Positions 26,535 to 36,229 of a stretch of DNA of 64,000 nt are shown here, piece by piece; position 1 is the first letter of the stretch; each line of letters starts with the position of its first letter. The translations under genes and the position numbers were made by a program. The stretch is taken from positions 331,010 to 395,009 of the forward strand of contig NZ_NOLJ01000004.1 in the NCBI RefSeq assembly GCF_002246015.1, written 5' to 3'. Origin of the DNA: Nostoc sp. 'Peltigera membranacea cyanobiont' 210A (GTDB lineage: Bacteria; Cyanobacteriota; Cyanobacteriia; Cyanobacteriales; Nostocaceae). The notes beneath the pieces were generated by a model. It saw nothing but the letters and a program-made list of their open reading frames with translations. It had not been told where the DNA came from and made no database searches.

Positions 26535-26954
26535 ATGTCAATACAGTTGGCAGAATCTGACTTTCAAATATTAGGGTGTTTTCCTGTTATTTCTCAGCTG
26601 CGCCCTCACCTTGAGCAAGCTAAATTTGTAGAACAAGTTCGATATCAAATGAAAGAAGGATATCAACTTGCATTCTTGGAGGTAGAGGAGCAAGCTGTAG
26701 CGATCGCTGGATTTCGCATTTCTAATTGTTTAGCGTTGGGAAAGTTTTTATACATTGATGATTTAGTTGTTGATGAGTCGAAGCGATCGCATAGCTATGG
26801 TAAACAGTTATTTCAGTGGCTAATTGAATATGCCAGAAATCATGACTGTAAACATCTGAGTCTGGATTCTGGCGTTCAGCGATTTGCAGCCCACAGATTT
26901 TATCTCATGCAGCGTATGAAGATTACAAGTCATCACTTTTCAATGGAGTTGTAA
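26535..26954 (+). CDS. GNAT-family N-acetyltransferase
   Basis: 139 residues from ATG 26535 (MSIQLAESDFQILGCF). Acetyl-CoA-binding motif A is seen as YIDDLVVDESKRSHSYGKQL, followed by the motif B helix FQWLIEYARNHDCKHLSLD and the terminal RFYLMQRMKITSHHF, typical of small GNAT enzymes acting on amines. The substrate is unknown. It precedes the aminotransferase gene by 11 bases, so both are probably co-transcribed. Confidence 0.8.
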   Translation: MSIQLAESDFQILGCFPVISQLRPHLEQAKFVEQVRYQMKEGYQLAFLEVEEQAVAIAGFRISNCLALGKFLYIDDLVVDESKRSHSYGKQLFQWLIEYARNHDCKHLSLDSGVQRFAAHRFYLMQRMKITSHHFSMEL

Positions 26955-26965
26955 CGATAAGCAAT

Positions 26966-27766
26966 TTGGTTGTGACAAATAATATTTTTTGGTATGACGG
27001 TAAATTAATTCACTCTCAAACCCTAGAATTAAACATTAACGATCCGGGTTTACTTTATGGGGCAACTGTTTTTACAACATTGCGGGTTTATGAGAACTCG
27101 CTAGATAGTAATTTAACTAATTGGCAAGCACACTGCGATCGCTTACTCTTCTCACTACAAACTTTTGGCTGGCAGCAACCCGATTGGAACCGTCTGCGTC
27201 AAGGCGCTAAAATTCTTCTCCCACACTTCCCCGTTCTCAGAATTACCCTTTTTCCCGATGGACGGGAATGGATAACTGGTAGATCATTACCACAAAAATT
27301 GACAGAAAAACAAAAGAATGGTATTTTGTGCGCTATTGCCAGTTCAGAATTTTCTCGCTCTCTCCCTTCTCATAAAACTGGAAACTATTTGAGTGCTTGG
27401 TTGGCAAAAACTAGCTCAGATGCTCAAGAAGCAATATTAGTCGACACTCAAGGAAATTGGCTAGAAACCAGTACAGGCAACCTTTGGGGATGGTGCGATC
27501 GCAGTTGGTATACGCCACCAATAAAGGCCGGAATTTTGCCGGGAATTGTGCGATCGCAACTTGTAAACTGGTTGCAAAGCCACCAACAGCCAGTGCGAGA
27601 AGAAACTTGGAGCGTCGAGTTAGTCCAGAGATTTGAAGCGATCGCCTACACTAATAGTGTGGTAGAAGTTATTCCCATTCATACAGTTCATCTGCCTTCA
27701 GGATCGCTACAATGTAATCCCTACCATCAAAGTTTTCAGCTAATAAGGGAGCTTTTTTTAGTATGA
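26966..27766 (+). CDS. Class IV aminotransferase (PabC/IlvE-like)
   Basis: 266 residues of the PLP fold-type IV family. Seen are the early GLLYGATVFTTLRVYEN motif, the PLP lysine in SHKTGNYLSAW and the phosphate-binding ETSTGNLWGW / AGILPGIVR region. Length and pattern suit aminodeoxychorismate lyase (PabC, p-aminobenzoate for folate), though branched-chain or D-amino-acid transaminases share the fold. The start is uncertain: TTG at 26966 or GTG at 26972. The gene lies just after the GNAT gene and 114 bases before ftsH. Confidence 0.75.
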   Translation: MVVTNNIFWYDGKLIHSQTLELNINDPGLLYGATVFTTLRVYENSLDSNLTNWQAHCDRLLFSLQTFGWQQPDWNRLRQGAKILLPHFPVLRITLFPDGREWITGRSLPQKLTEKQKNGILCAIASSEFSRSLPSHKTGNYLSAWLAKTSSDAQEAILVDTQGNWLETSTGNLWGWCDRSWYTPPIKAGILPGIVRSQLVNWLQSHQQPVREETWSVELVQRFEAIAYTNSVVEVIPIHTVHLPSGSLQCNPYHQSFQLIRELFLV

Positions 27767-27879
27767 CAGCCACACCAAATTTGTTATATCTTAAGATAAG
27801 TTAACATAAATCTTAATAATCACCTTTCCGAGCAGAGAAGCTAGGCGATTGCGCGAAAAATACCGGAGGATAGACCTTA

Positions 27880-29721
27880 GTGAATAAAAGATGGAGAAAT
27901 GCAGGGCTGTACGCGCTGCTGTTTATTGTCGTCATTGCGCTGGGAACAGCATTTTTTGACAAACAACCCCAAAGCAGAGAGACATGGCGATATAGCCAGT
28001 TTATTCAAGAAGTTCAGCAGGGCAGAGTAGAAAAAGTCAGTTTGAGTGCAGATCGCTCTACAGCACTGGTTACAGCCAAATATGACGGAAATAAACGGAT
28101 TGTGACCTTAGTCAACGATCCAGACTTAATCAATACTCTGACTTCTAAAGGCGTTGATATTTCTGTTTTGCCCCAAACCGACGAAGGATTTTGGTTTAAG
28201 GCACTAAGCAGCTTATTTTTCCCTGTATTGCTTTTGGTTGGCTTATTCTTCTTGCTACGTCGCGCTCAAAGTGGCCCAGGCAGCCAAGCGATGAACTTTG
28301 GCAAATCCAAAGCCAGAGTGCAAATGGAACCACAAACTCAGGTGACATTTGGCGATGTCGCTGGTATTGACCAAGCCAAGTTGGAATTAAACGAAGTCGT
28401 AGACTTCCTGAAAAACGCCGATCGCTTTACTGCCGTTGGTGCAAAAATTCCTAAAGGTGTACTGTTAGTTGGTCCTCCTGGTACAGGTAAAACCCTCCTA
28501 GCTCGTGCTGTAGCTGGTGAAGCAGGTGTACCCTTCTTCTCAATCTCCGGTTCGGAATTTGTGGAAATGTTCGTAGGTGTGGGTGCATCCCGCGTCCGCG
28601 ATTTGTTTGAACAAGCTAAGACCAATGCTCCTTGTATCGTCTTCATCGATGAAATTGACGCCGTAGGTCGTCAACGGGGTGCAGGTTTAGGTGGTGGTAA
28701 CGATGAGCGGGAACAAACCCTCAACCAGTTGCTCACAGAAATGGACGGCTTTGAAGGCAACACTGGCATCATCATTATTGCTGCTACCAACCGTCCCGAT
28801 GTCCTAGATGCAGCACTGTTGCGTCCTGGTCGCTTTGACCGTCAAGTTGTGGTAGACCGTCCCGACTATGCCGGACGCAGCGAAATCCTCAAGGTACACG
28901 CCCGTGGCAAAACCTTGGCGAAAGATGTGGATTTGGATAAAATTGCCCGTCGTACCCCTGGATTTACTGGCGCAGATTTATCCAACCTGTTGAATGAAGC
29001 TGCAATTCTGGCAGCACGCCGGAATTTGACTGAAATTTCGATGGATGAAATCAACGACGCGATTGATCGCGTATTAGCTGGCCCAGAGAAGAAAGACCGG
29101 GTAATGAGCGAAAAGCGCAAAACCTTGGTAGCTTATCACGAAGCTGGTCACGCTTTAGTTGGTGCTTTAATGCCAGACTATGACCCAGTACAAAAGATTA
29201 GCATCATTCCTCGCGGTCGCGCAGGTGGTTTAACTTGGTTTACCCCCAGCGAAGACCGGATGGACACTGGTTTGTACAGCCGCGCTTATCTGGAAAATCA
29301 GATGGCTGTGGCTTTGGGTGGTCGAATTGCTGAAGAATTAATCTTTGGTGAAGAAGAAGTTACCACTGGTGCTTCTAATGACTTGCAGCAAGTAGCACGT
29401 GTTGCTCGTCAGATGATTACCCGATTTGGGATGAGCGATCGCTTAGGCCCTGTTGCCCTTGGTCGTCAACAAGGTAACATGTTCCTCGGACGCGATATCA
29501 TGTCAGAGCGTGATTTTTCTGAAGAAACCGCCGCTGCCATTGATGAAGAAGTCCGTAAACTTGTAGATGTAGCCTACACACGCGCTAAAGAAGTATTGGT
29601 GCGTAACCGCCACATTCTAGATGAGATAGCGCAAATGCTGGTTGATAAAGAAACAGTAGACGCTGAAGAGTTGCAAGAAATTCTATCGAACAACGATGTG
29701 ACAACCGCTGCGTTTGCCTAA
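27880..29721 (+). CDS. ftsH: ATP-dependent zinc metalloprotease FtsH (FtsH3-type)
   Basis: 613 residues. Two membrane helices ([17 protein letters not shown] and [19 protein letters not shown]) flank a small lumenal domain. The AAA+ module has Walker A GPPGTGKT (198-205), Walker [13 protein letters not shown] and the SRH region [15 protein letters not shown]. The protease domain has the zinc motif HEAGH (420-424). FtsH complexes degrade damaged membrane proteins such as D1. The N-terminal sequence [14 protein letters not shown] resembles the FtsH3 (Slr1604) branch, which pairs with FtsH1 or FtsH2. It starts with GTG behind a GGAGG site and is followed by a strong terminator. Confidence 0.92.
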   Translation: MNKRWRNAGLYALLFIVVIALGTAFFDKQPQSRETWRYSQFIQEVQQGRVEKVSLSADRSTALVTAKYDGNKRIVTLVNDPDLINTLTSKGVDISVLPQTDEGFWFKALSSLFFPVLLLVGLFFLLRRAQSGPGSQAMNFGKSKARVQMEPQTQVTFGDVAGIDQAKLELNEVVDFLKNADRFTAVGAKIPKGVLLVGPPGTGKTLLARAVAGEAGVPFFSISGSEFVEMFVGVGASRVRDLFEQAKTNAPCIVFIDEIDAVGRQRGAGLGGGNDEREQTLNQLLTEMDGFEGNTGIIIIAATNRPDVLDAALLRPGRFDRQVVVDRPDYAGRSEILKVHARGKTLAKDVDLDKIARRTPGFTGADLSNLLNEAAILAARRNLTEISMDEINDAIDRVLAGPEKKDRVMSEKRKTLVAYHEAGHALVGALMPDYDPVQKISIIPRGRAGGLTWFTPSEDRMDTGLYSRAYLENQMAVALGGRIAEELIFGEEEVTTGASNDLQQVARVARQMITRFGMSDRLGPVALGRQQGNMFLGRDIMSERDFSEETAAAIDEEVRKLVDVAYTRAKEVLVRNRHILDEIAQMLVDKETVDAEELQEILSNNDVTTAAFA

Positions 29722-29739
29722 TTTAATGAGGAGTTAGGA

Positions 29740-29767
29740 GTAGAGACGCGATTAATCGCGTCTTTAC
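29740..29767. repeat. GTAGAGACG-family palindrome after ftsH
   Basis: GTAGAGACGCGATT is inverted with one mismatch as AATCGCGTCTTTAC. No T-run follows, so it is treated as a dispersed repeat. Confidence 0.65.
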
Positions 29768-29806
29768 AAGAGTTAGAAGTTAAGAACAATCCGTAACTTT
29801 TAAAAA

Positions 29807-29850
29807 TTGGGGTAATTCTGGGATTTTTCAGAGTTACCCCAATTCTTTTA
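29807..29850 (+). terminator. Rho-independent terminator of ftsH
   Basis: TTGGGGTAATTCTG pairs with CAGAGTTACCCCAA (one mismatch) around an 8-base loop, followed by TTCTTTTATTT. Confidence 0.8.
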
Positions 29851-29859
29851 TTTCTTGGC

Positions 29860-29888
29860 AAAAGCCCGGCCATGAAGACCGGGCTTTT
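29860..29888 (+). terminator. Second hairpin with perfect 10-bp stem
   Basis: AAAAGCCCGG and CCGGGCTTTT enclose CCATGAAGA. It may be a back-up terminator, or the end hairpin of a lost IS200/IS605-type element, which often carry such structures; no tnpA or tnpB is seen. Confidence 0.55.
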
Positions 29889-30277
29889 AATCCGTAATGG
29901 GGTTATATTCCCCGGAGGTTCGTTATAGAGTTTCAGTATAAATCGCTAATCTGATGATAATGACTACCACTTGAGCATAATTAGTTCCGGAAAATTAGAA
30001 AAATTTTTTAGATACACCAAAATCAAATTACTAACGTCCGCAGAACTTGCCCAAATGCTGGCACAGTGGTTGTGCGAACTTGGTATATATGCTGATTCTT
30101 TCCCATAAGAACTCGAAATCAGGGTAACTCGGAGATTTCACGAATTACCTTGATTGCAATCAATGCAAAATAATTTATGCATTCTGTCGCGCACCCCTCA
30201 TGGCATCAAATAGATAACTTTCTAAATCTCGATCGGACTAGCGCCAAAAGTGACTGGATACTAATCAGTTGGTTAAC
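29889..30277. other. Spacer, no gene seen
   Basis: AT-rich DNA between the ftsH terminators and a small membrane-protein gene. It may hold remnants of a mobile element after the second hairpin. No frame with credible coding character. Confidence 0.4.
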
Positions 30278-30550
30278 TTACACTCTGGATGTGGGTTTCA
30301 AAAATAGCCATGCCACAAAGAATGTAGCCGCCGTAAATAGTTGCGTCAAATCCAAAGCAGATAGATAGCCATCTGCAAATGAAGCAATACTGCGATCGGT
30401 AATCCCAAATACCCAGGATGACAGGCCAAACAGCCAAATCCCATTCTTGAGATTTCCGACGAATTCTTTAGAGTCCGATCGTTTTTGATCTTTCATAATC
30501 TTCTGTTCCGTTAGTGAACAATCTGATGATTGATGCTCAATACCTGCCAT
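30278..30550 (-). CDS. Small membrane protein, unknown
   Basis: 90 residues from ATG 30550 (MAGIEHQSSDCSLTEQKIMK). Two hydrophobic segments (NGIWLFGLSSWVFGI and TQLFTAATFFVAWLFL) suggest a helical hairpin in the membrane. A longer in-frame start exists 24 codons upstream but adds a non-native-looking stretch. Not recognised. It lies between ftsH and an insertion sequence. Confidence 0.5.
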   Translation of the reverse strand: MAGIEHQSSDCSLTEQKIMKDQKRSDSKEFVGNLKNGIWLFGLSSWVFGITDRSIASFADGYLSALDLTQLFTAATFFVAWLFLKPTSRV

Positions 30551-31011
30551 TAGGAATTTTTTCGGATTCCTGACGCTGAATTTACATTTACTATCTATTA
30601 ACAATATTAATAAATATTTCACCTACTTGACATCCCTACCTAAAGGTACATCTCCTAATGATGACATTCCTCTTTTGGTTCTGTTACCTCCGATAGACGG
30701 CAATACGTTGAGTTCTCAGCTTTACAGCGTCAGGTTGGAATACTGAAATCACATGATTTTTAAATAACCATATAAATATTTATTTATGCTTTGTATGAAA
30801 TACTCCATAGGATAGATGCGTTTCCAAAATATCTTTATACTTCAATTGTGTAGAGACTTCGTAGAGGCGCACAGCTAGCTATCATTAGTGTCAACTTAAG
30901 CTGAAAACTATATCGGACAGGCGTTTTGCAAATCCCTCACGCCCTCATCCCCTAACCCCTTCTCCCAAGGGAGAAGGGGAATGAATGTTTAGCTCCCCTC
31001 TCCTATCCGGG
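30551..31011. other. Spacer with CCTCATCCCC repeat, target of the IS
   Basis: Holds the promoter region of the small membrane protein and, from about 30917, a GTTTTGCAAATCCCTCACGC / CTCATCCCCTAACCCC dispersed repeat. Its other half lies right of the IS (32060-32086), so the IS landed inside this repeat. Confidence 0.55.
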
Positions 31012-32049
31012 CTATCCATTACCCGCATCTTTCTCAACAAAAATACAACTTACTTAAAATATGCCAAAAGCATTGATAGGTATAGTTTTTGAGAGAAGAG
31101 AATATTTGAGGGTAATGGTGCATCATGGAAAAATGGGCAGCATCCGAATTAAAACAGGCAGATTTAGGAGACGCAAGACGAAACAAGCGTCTGGTAAGGA
31201 TCGTAGAAGACTTGGCAGCACAACCAAGCAGCAGCGTACCTCAAGCCTGTGGAAACATACAAGCAAAACCCAGAGCGTGATGCAAGGACAGCAAAACTAA
31301 CACTCTTTCAAGCCACTTTTGAGATACAAGTACCCTTACACCATATCCGACGTTTACAGTTGAAGCCTGTAAAATTGCAGGTAATTCTGGCACTTGAAGA
31401 AAACCCGCCAGATGGAATCAAACCGATTAGCTGGTTGTTGCTTACTACCCTTAAAGCTAACAGTTTTGAAGAGGCTGCCCGTTGCGTTCGCTGGTACACA
31501 TATCGTTGGTTGATAGAACGTTACCACTACACATTAAAAAGTGGTTGTGGAATTGAAAAATTACAGCTTGAAACCGCAAGGCGAATCGATATGGCACTGG
31601 CAACATATTCAATTGTGGCGTGGCGTTTGTTATGGCTAACTTATGAAGCCAGATTTAACCCTGATATGCCATGTGATTCTGTTCTAGAAATCGATGAATG
31701 GCAGTCTTTGTGTGCCACTATCAACAAAAATCCAATCCCACCCAAAAAGCCGCCTTCTTTACGCGAAGCAGTACGAATGATTGCAATATTAGGTGGCTTT
31801 TTAGGTCGAAAGGGTGATGGAGAACCTGGTGTTAAGACTATTTGGCGGGGATTACAGCGATTACACGATATCGCTGCAACCTGGAAACTACTCTACCAGA
31901 ATTGTCAAATATGTATTTAGCGATCGCCGATCAAATTAACCTTATTCACATTCTCCTCCTTTTGTCAACTATCTACATGTTGCATTGTTCCATAATCCTT
32001 TTCCTGACTTACTTACAGCAATGTTAAGAAACATGTGACTAATGCATAG
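31012..32049. mobile_element. Internally deleted IS4-family (Tn5-like) element with intact ends
   Basis: 1038 bp. Left end CTATCCATTACCCGCATC... (31012-31039) and the reverse complement of the right end (32022-32049) match at 22 of 28 positions. A 10-bp duplication CCTATCCGGG flanks it (31002-31011 and 32050-32059), fitting the IS4 family. The transposase inside lacks its centre. It interrupts a dispersed repeat, not a gene. Confidence 0.8.
31125..31920 (+). pseudogene. Tn5-like transposase, central part deleted
   Basis: The N-terminal piece starts at ATG 31125 (MEKWAASELKQADLGDARRN) and reads through VEDLAAQPSSSVPQACG to a stop near 31280; this is the Tn5-type DNA-binding domain. The C-terminal piece, in another frame from about 31249, reads VQVILALEENPPDG-like sequence and then YRWLIERYHYTLKSGCGIEK, the YREK region carrying the catalytic glutamate. 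The section with the two catalytic aspartates is missing and the frames do not join. The enzyme must be inactive. Confidence 0.8.
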
Positions 32050-32164
32050 CCTATCCGGGAGAGGGGCTGGGGGTGAGGGCAAAACGTTGTCACCAATGAG
32101 CTAGCTATACGCCGCTACAAGGAAATGAAATACTTATTTTGGAGTAAATTAATCCCTTCACCCT

Positions 32165-32200
32165 ACTCAGCACGGGCTAAACCTTAGCTATCCGCTAACA
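32165..32200 (+). repeat. Dispersed repeat (inverted copy at 45273-45312)
   Basis: TACTCAGCACGGGCTAAACC then TTAGCTATCCGCTAAC. The reverse complement of 45273-45312 is nearly identical. Confidence 0.6.
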
Positions 32201-32207
32201 GCACTCT

Positions 32208-32984
32208 TCATTTCACCAACTGCGCGGCAGAATTAAAAAATTGACGACACAACCCCTTCGTGACTAAAACTGTTGTCAACAAGTTAGCAAAAGCAACCAT
32301 GAACATAATCAAAATTTCGTAGGATACAGCATCTAGAGGTTTGACACCAGCTAATAACTGTCCGGTGGTAATTCCTGGTATTGCGACCATACCTATGAGT
32401 ATCATTTGATTGAGAGTAGGAATCAATCCGGCTTTAATGGCATCTTTGCGATACTGGCTAACAGCTTGCTCTGGAGTTGCACCTAAGCTTAAATGGGTTT
32501 CTATTTCGAGATGGCTGGAATTAATGGTGCTGACAAGGCGATCGCCTGCGATCGCAGCTGCATTGGTAGCATTACCTAAGACTATCCCTGCTAGGGGAAT
32601 TATATATTGTGGTTCGTACCATCTCTCTGGTTGAACGATTAAGAAGTTGATGTAAAACACTGTCACGGCGGTACTAATTAAAATTGCACCCCACACCAAA
32701 GGCAACACATGAGGAATTTTTTGGCTGATGCGATTTCGTGCGACAATCGCCGTAATTGTCAGCATTATTGCTAATAGCGCCAAAACTGCCCAAGCATTGT
32801 CTAAAGCCAAGATGAAATCTAAAATGTATCCCAATACAAGAAGTTGTAAGATGGTTCTCCCAGTAGCAAGGGCTAAGTTCAACTCTAATCCTAATTTTTC
32901 CCAGGCAGATAAACCAATGGCGATCGCCATCAATCCCACACCAATAGCTAAATCCACAAAATCCAGCTCGATCAGATCCTGCAT
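32208..32984 (-). CDS. fetB: FetB/UPF0014 metal exporter permease
   Basis: About 258 residues from ATG 32984 (MQDLIELDFVDLAIGVG), with AGGAGA about 10 bases upstream. Seven hydrophobic helices are recognisable. Family motifs include GRTILQLLVLGYILD, IPLAGIVLGNATNAAAIAGDR and the coupling segment SLGATPEQAVSQYRKDAIKAG. FetB pairs with the ATPase FetA to export iron in bacteria. No ATPase gene is adjacent here, so the partner must be encoded elsewhere. Confidence 0.82.
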   Translation of the reverse strand: MQDLIELDFVDLAIGVGLMAIAIGLSAWEKLGLELNLALATGRTILQLLVLGYILDFILALDNAWAVLALLAIMLTITAIVARNRISQKIPHVLPLVWGAILISTAVTVFYINFLIVQPERWYEPQYIIPLAGIVLGNATNAAAIAGDRLVSTINSSHLEIETHLSLGATPEQAVSQYRKDAIKAGLIPTLNQMILIGMVAIPGITTGQLLAGVKPLDAVSYEILIMFMVAFANLLTTVLVTKGLCRQFFNSAAQLVK

Positions 32985-33304
32985 GGGTTCTCTATCTCCT
33001 GGTATTTTCTTCTCAAAGCAGCACACACACCTGGAACTTTGACCAGATGTGTTGGATCTTGGTTGATATATATCACTTTCATCAATTCAAAATGGTACGA
33101 CCTTAACATGGCAAACACCTAGTATGCCTACTATCTGTAAATTAAATGTGCGGTGATTTGCCGCACCACAATTTAAGTAAAAACCCTAATAGATGCGTAT
33201 CTTGGGCGATAGTCTTTTCATAGCTCCTCTTTGATTCACAATTCAATCAGCAAAAATTGACTGTCGAAGTGCATCCTTTGTATCTCCCGATAAAATGAGA
33301 ACTC
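32985..33304. other. Divergent promoter spacer fetB / DegT gene
   Basis: Mostly AT-rich; no gene or clear operator seen. It must hold both outward promoters. Confidence 0.4.
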
Positions 33305-34453
33305 ATGATCCAAAGTGTAAATCCCATCCCTGTCTTTGATATCAAGCAACAATACACCACCATCGAAGCAGAAGTAAGTGCAGCGGTCTTAGAGGTTTTA
33401 GCTTCTGGCCGCTATATTGGCGGCCCCTTAGTCGAAGGCTTTGAACAACAATTTGCCGCTTATAATACTGTTACTGAATGTGTGGCTTGTAATTCTGGTA
33501 CTGATGCGCTCTACTTAGCGTTACGAGTCTTGGACATTGGTGCAGGCGATGAAGTGATTACAACGCCTTTCACCTTTATTGCGACATCTGAAGTGATTAG
33601 CGCCGTCGGTGCAAAGCCTGTTTTTGTTGATATTGACGCGACTACGTTTAATTTAGATGTGGAGCAAGTTGCAGCGGCGATTACACCTAAAACTAAAGCG
33701 ATTATCCCGGTTCACCTCTTTGGACAACCTGTGGATATGACATCATTAATGGCGATCGCTCAGTCTCACAATTTGTCAATAATTGAAGATTGCGCTCAGT
33801 CTACAGGCGCAATTTGGGCGGGTGAAAAAGTCGGAAGTATTGGACATATTGGTTGCTTTAGTTTCTACCCCACCAAAAATCTTGGTGGTTGCGGCGATGG
33901 CGGAGCAATAACGACTAACGATCCAGCGATCGCTACTAAACTGCGAATACTAAGAGATCATGGTAGTAAGATTCGATATTTACACGAGGAAATCGGTGTA
34001 AATAGCCGCTTGGATGCTCTCCAAGCCGCTATTTTGCAGATTAAGCTACGTTATTTAGATATTTGGAACGATCGCCGCCGAGATATTGCCAACTATTACT
34101 ACCAGTACCTTAGCCAAGTTCCGGGGATTATCCCGCCCCAAGAATTACCTGAGGGTATTGGGGTATGGAATCAATACACTATTCGCATATCCGGCGAAGG
34201 GCGCAATGGTTCTAGCGCCAAATACCGAGATTGGGTGCGTAGTCAATTGCAAGAACAGGGTGTGAGTTCAATGATTTACTACCCCCACCCTTTACATTTG
34301 CAGCCAGTTTATCAAAGTCTGGGCTATGAAATTGGGGACTTACCAATAGCAGAGCAAGCTTGCCATGAGGTTATATCCTTGCCTATGTTCCCAGAACTGA
34401 CACAACAGCAGCAAGATCAGGTGATTTATGCATTGAAGGAAGTTAGGAGTTAG
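33305..34453 (+). CDS. DegT/DnrJ/EryC1/StrS sugar aminotransferase
   Basis: 382 residues. PLP enzyme that transaminates nucleotide-linked ketosugars for cell-surface polysaccharides. The family pattern is complete: NSGTDALYLALRVL, GDEVITTPFTFIATSEVI, IEDCAQSTGA and the PLP lysine in SFYPTKNLGGCGDGG, then DHGSKIRYLHEEIGVNSRLD. The sugar cannot be told. No other sugar-biosynthesis gene is adjacent. Short tandem repeats follow the stop. Confidence 0.88.
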   Translation: MIQSVNPIPVFDIKQQYTTIEAEVSAAVLEVLASGRYIGGPLVEGFEQQFAAYNTVTECVACNSGTDALYLALRVLDIGAGDEVITTPFTFIATSEVISAVGAKPVFVDIDATTFNLDVEQVAAAITPKTKAIIPVHLFGQPVDMTSLMAIAQSHNLSIIEDCAQSTGAIWAGEKVGSIGHIGCFSFYPTKNLGGCGDGGAITTNDPAIATKLRILRDHGSKIRYLHEEIGVNSRLDALQAAILQIKLRYLDIWNDRRRDIANYYYQYLSQVPGIIPPQELPEGIGVWNQYTIRISGEGRNGSSAKYRDWVRSQLQEQGVSSMIYYPHPLHLQPVYQSLGYEIGDLPIAEQACHEVISLPMFPELTQQQQDQVIYALKEVRS

Positions 34454-34553
34454 AAGTTAGGAGTTAGGAGTTAGAAGTTAAAAGTTTTGAATAAATAAGT
34501 TTCTTCAACTCATAACTCTTAACTCATCACTCATCACTCCTAACTCATAACTC
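34454..34553. repeat. Heptameric repeats in inverted arrangement
   Basis: GTTAGGAGTTAGAAG units are mirrored by TAACTCATCACTC units further right, so the transcript of either convergent gene could fold into a long hairpin. It may serve as a bidirectional terminator. Confidence 0.6.
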
Positions 34554-35297
34554 TTAACTCCTTACTGCATTTGCAGTCGCTAAGGCTTCTACTAGTCCAC
34601 GCACTGCGGCAATCATTGCGACTTCGCTATTGAGTTGGTTGATGGCGGAACCAACACCAACACCAGCAGCACCAGCCGCGATCGCTAATGGTGCGGTAAC
34701 GTTAGAAATGCCGGAAGCACACAATACTGGCACTGACACTACACGGGAAATTTCAAAAGCTGCTGCCAAGGTGGGAGCAGCTTTTTCAATTAATCCTAGA
34801 GTTCCGGGGTGAACTGGGTTACTGCTAGTACCGCCTTCGGTTTGGATAATGTCTGCTCCAGCTTTCACCAGTTCTTCTGCTAGCTGTACTTGTTGATCTA
34901 GTTCCAGGATGTGGGGAACGGTGACAGATAGGGTGATTTCCGGCAGGAGAGCGCGGGTTTGCTTAGTCAGCGCTAGCACTTCTAGAGCTTCAAAGCGGCG
35001 TCCTTGAGCATAGAAGGAATCGAAATTCCCGATTTCAATTAAATCAGCACCAGCTGCGACAGCTTGCACAAATTTCTCTGGCTCTACTGCTGAAACACAA
35101 ATAGATAAATTTGTCAAACTTTTAGCTAGCTGGACTAAAGCTGGATCGGCGGCAATATCGACAAAAGTAGCACCGCCAAATTCAGCAGCTTTGACAGTAG
35201 CAGCGACACTAGCAGCGTCGAAGTTATTCAAACCGCTAATCACTTTGAGAACGCGGCGGTTAGTAAATGCACGTTGGAGTGTGGAATGCATCGTCAT
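34554..35297 (-). CDS. ycf23: Ycf23 (DUF561) TIM-barrel protein
   Basis: 247 residues. Matches the Ycf23 family conserved in cyanobacteria and red-algal plastids: VLKVISGLNNFDAASVAATV, GATFVDIAADPALV, LTNLSICVSAVEPE, AGADLIEIGNFDSFYAQG, IIQTEGG and VPVLCASGISNVTAPLAIA. The fold is a phosphate-binding TIM barrel; the reaction is unknown. The gene converges with the DegT aminotransferase gene, with repeats between. Confidence 0.88.
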   Translation of the reverse strand: MTMHSTLQRAFTNRRVLKVISGLNNFDAASVAATVKAAEFGGATFVDIAADPALVQLAKSLTNLSICVSAVEPEKFVQAVAAGADLIEIGNFDSFYAQGRRFEALEVLALTKQTRALLPEITLSVTVPHILELDQQVQLAEELVKAGADIIQTEGGTSSNPVHPGTLGLIEKAAPTLAAAFEISRVVSVPVLCASGISNVTAPLAIAAGAAGVGVGSAINQLNSEVAMIAAVRGLVEALATANAVRS

Positions 35298-35508
35298 AGT
35301 TTGGCTTTTGAAGCTACGAAAATTAGGTATATTCTACCGTCCCTCAGTTGATCGGGGACTAAATCACTATGGTAGTTGCCAAATATTGATAGTTTTTTGA
35401 TAATTTTATCCTTATTGCCACTAATCAAAGTTTTGCCATCTGTACTGAAAGCGATCGCATAAACTTCTAATCTGATCTATCTACGTCTGTAGGGTTTTAA
35501 CCACTATT

Positions 35509-36051
35509 CTAGTCAAACTCTAGAGGCCATAAATCTGCGATTTGTACTTCCCATCCTGGGAGCAGTTCGGGAACTGTTAAAATATCGCCATCACGAAGTA
35601 TTATTGGCTCTTGTCCAAAGTTGTAAACTTCAACAATCCGCTCATCTGGATTGAGCAAAATTCCTACCTTAGTTCCTAAACTCAGAAATTCTTGAATTTT
35701 GGCTCTCAGATCCTCTAAATTATCGCTAGGGGACTTCACCTCTACAGTCAAATCGGGAGCCAATTGAGCAAAAGACTTCGGACTGCGACGCAAACGTTCG
35801 GCTAAAACAAATGAGGCATCTGGTGCGCGCAAATCGGAATTAGGCAACCTGAAACCGGCGCTAGAAGCTGCTGTTCGTCCAAGTTTGCGTGGTCTAACCC
35901 AGTTATGTAACTGGGCAATCATCGCGGCTGCGACTTCCGCTGATTCGTATCCTGATGGACTCGAAACAATAATATTACCCTTGACTAGTTCCATGCGGAA
36001 GTCGGGATGCTGTTGCTGCATTTGTTCCAAGTCTTCAAGCGTTAGGGACAT
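35509..36051 (-). CDS. Uma2/DUF820-family putative endonuclease
   Basis: 180 residues from ATG 36051 (MSLTLEDLEQMQQQHPDFRM). The PD-(D/E)XK-like core is visible: ELVKGNIIVSSPSG, LRAPDASFVLAERL and LTVEVKSPSDNLEDLRAKIQ, which carry the acidic and lysine residues. These proteins are very numerous in cyanobacteria and their role is unsettled. An in-frame longer start 27 codons upstream lacks family similarity. Confidence 0.8.
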   Translation of the reverse strand: MSLTLEDLEQMQQQHPDFRMELVKGNIIVSSPSGYESAEVAAAMIAQLHNWVRPRKLGRTAASSAGFRLPNSDLRAPDASFVLAERLRRSPKSFAQLAPDLTVEVKSPSDNLEDLRAKIQEFLSLGTKVGILLNPDERIVEVYNFGQEPIILRDGDILTVPELLPGWEVQIADLWPLEFD

Positions 36052-36229
36052 AAAACCTCTAGTTACACGCCTTGTATTTATATTATGGAGACAACAGAAC
36101 TCTCCAGGTGCGATCGCCCCATGAATTCTCATGAATTTTCAAGGGATGTGGAAAGGGAAAATTGGTTTTGCTAAATGAATTTTCCTAATTATTTTCCGCG
36201 TTTATGATTAAACTTTATTTCCTACGACT

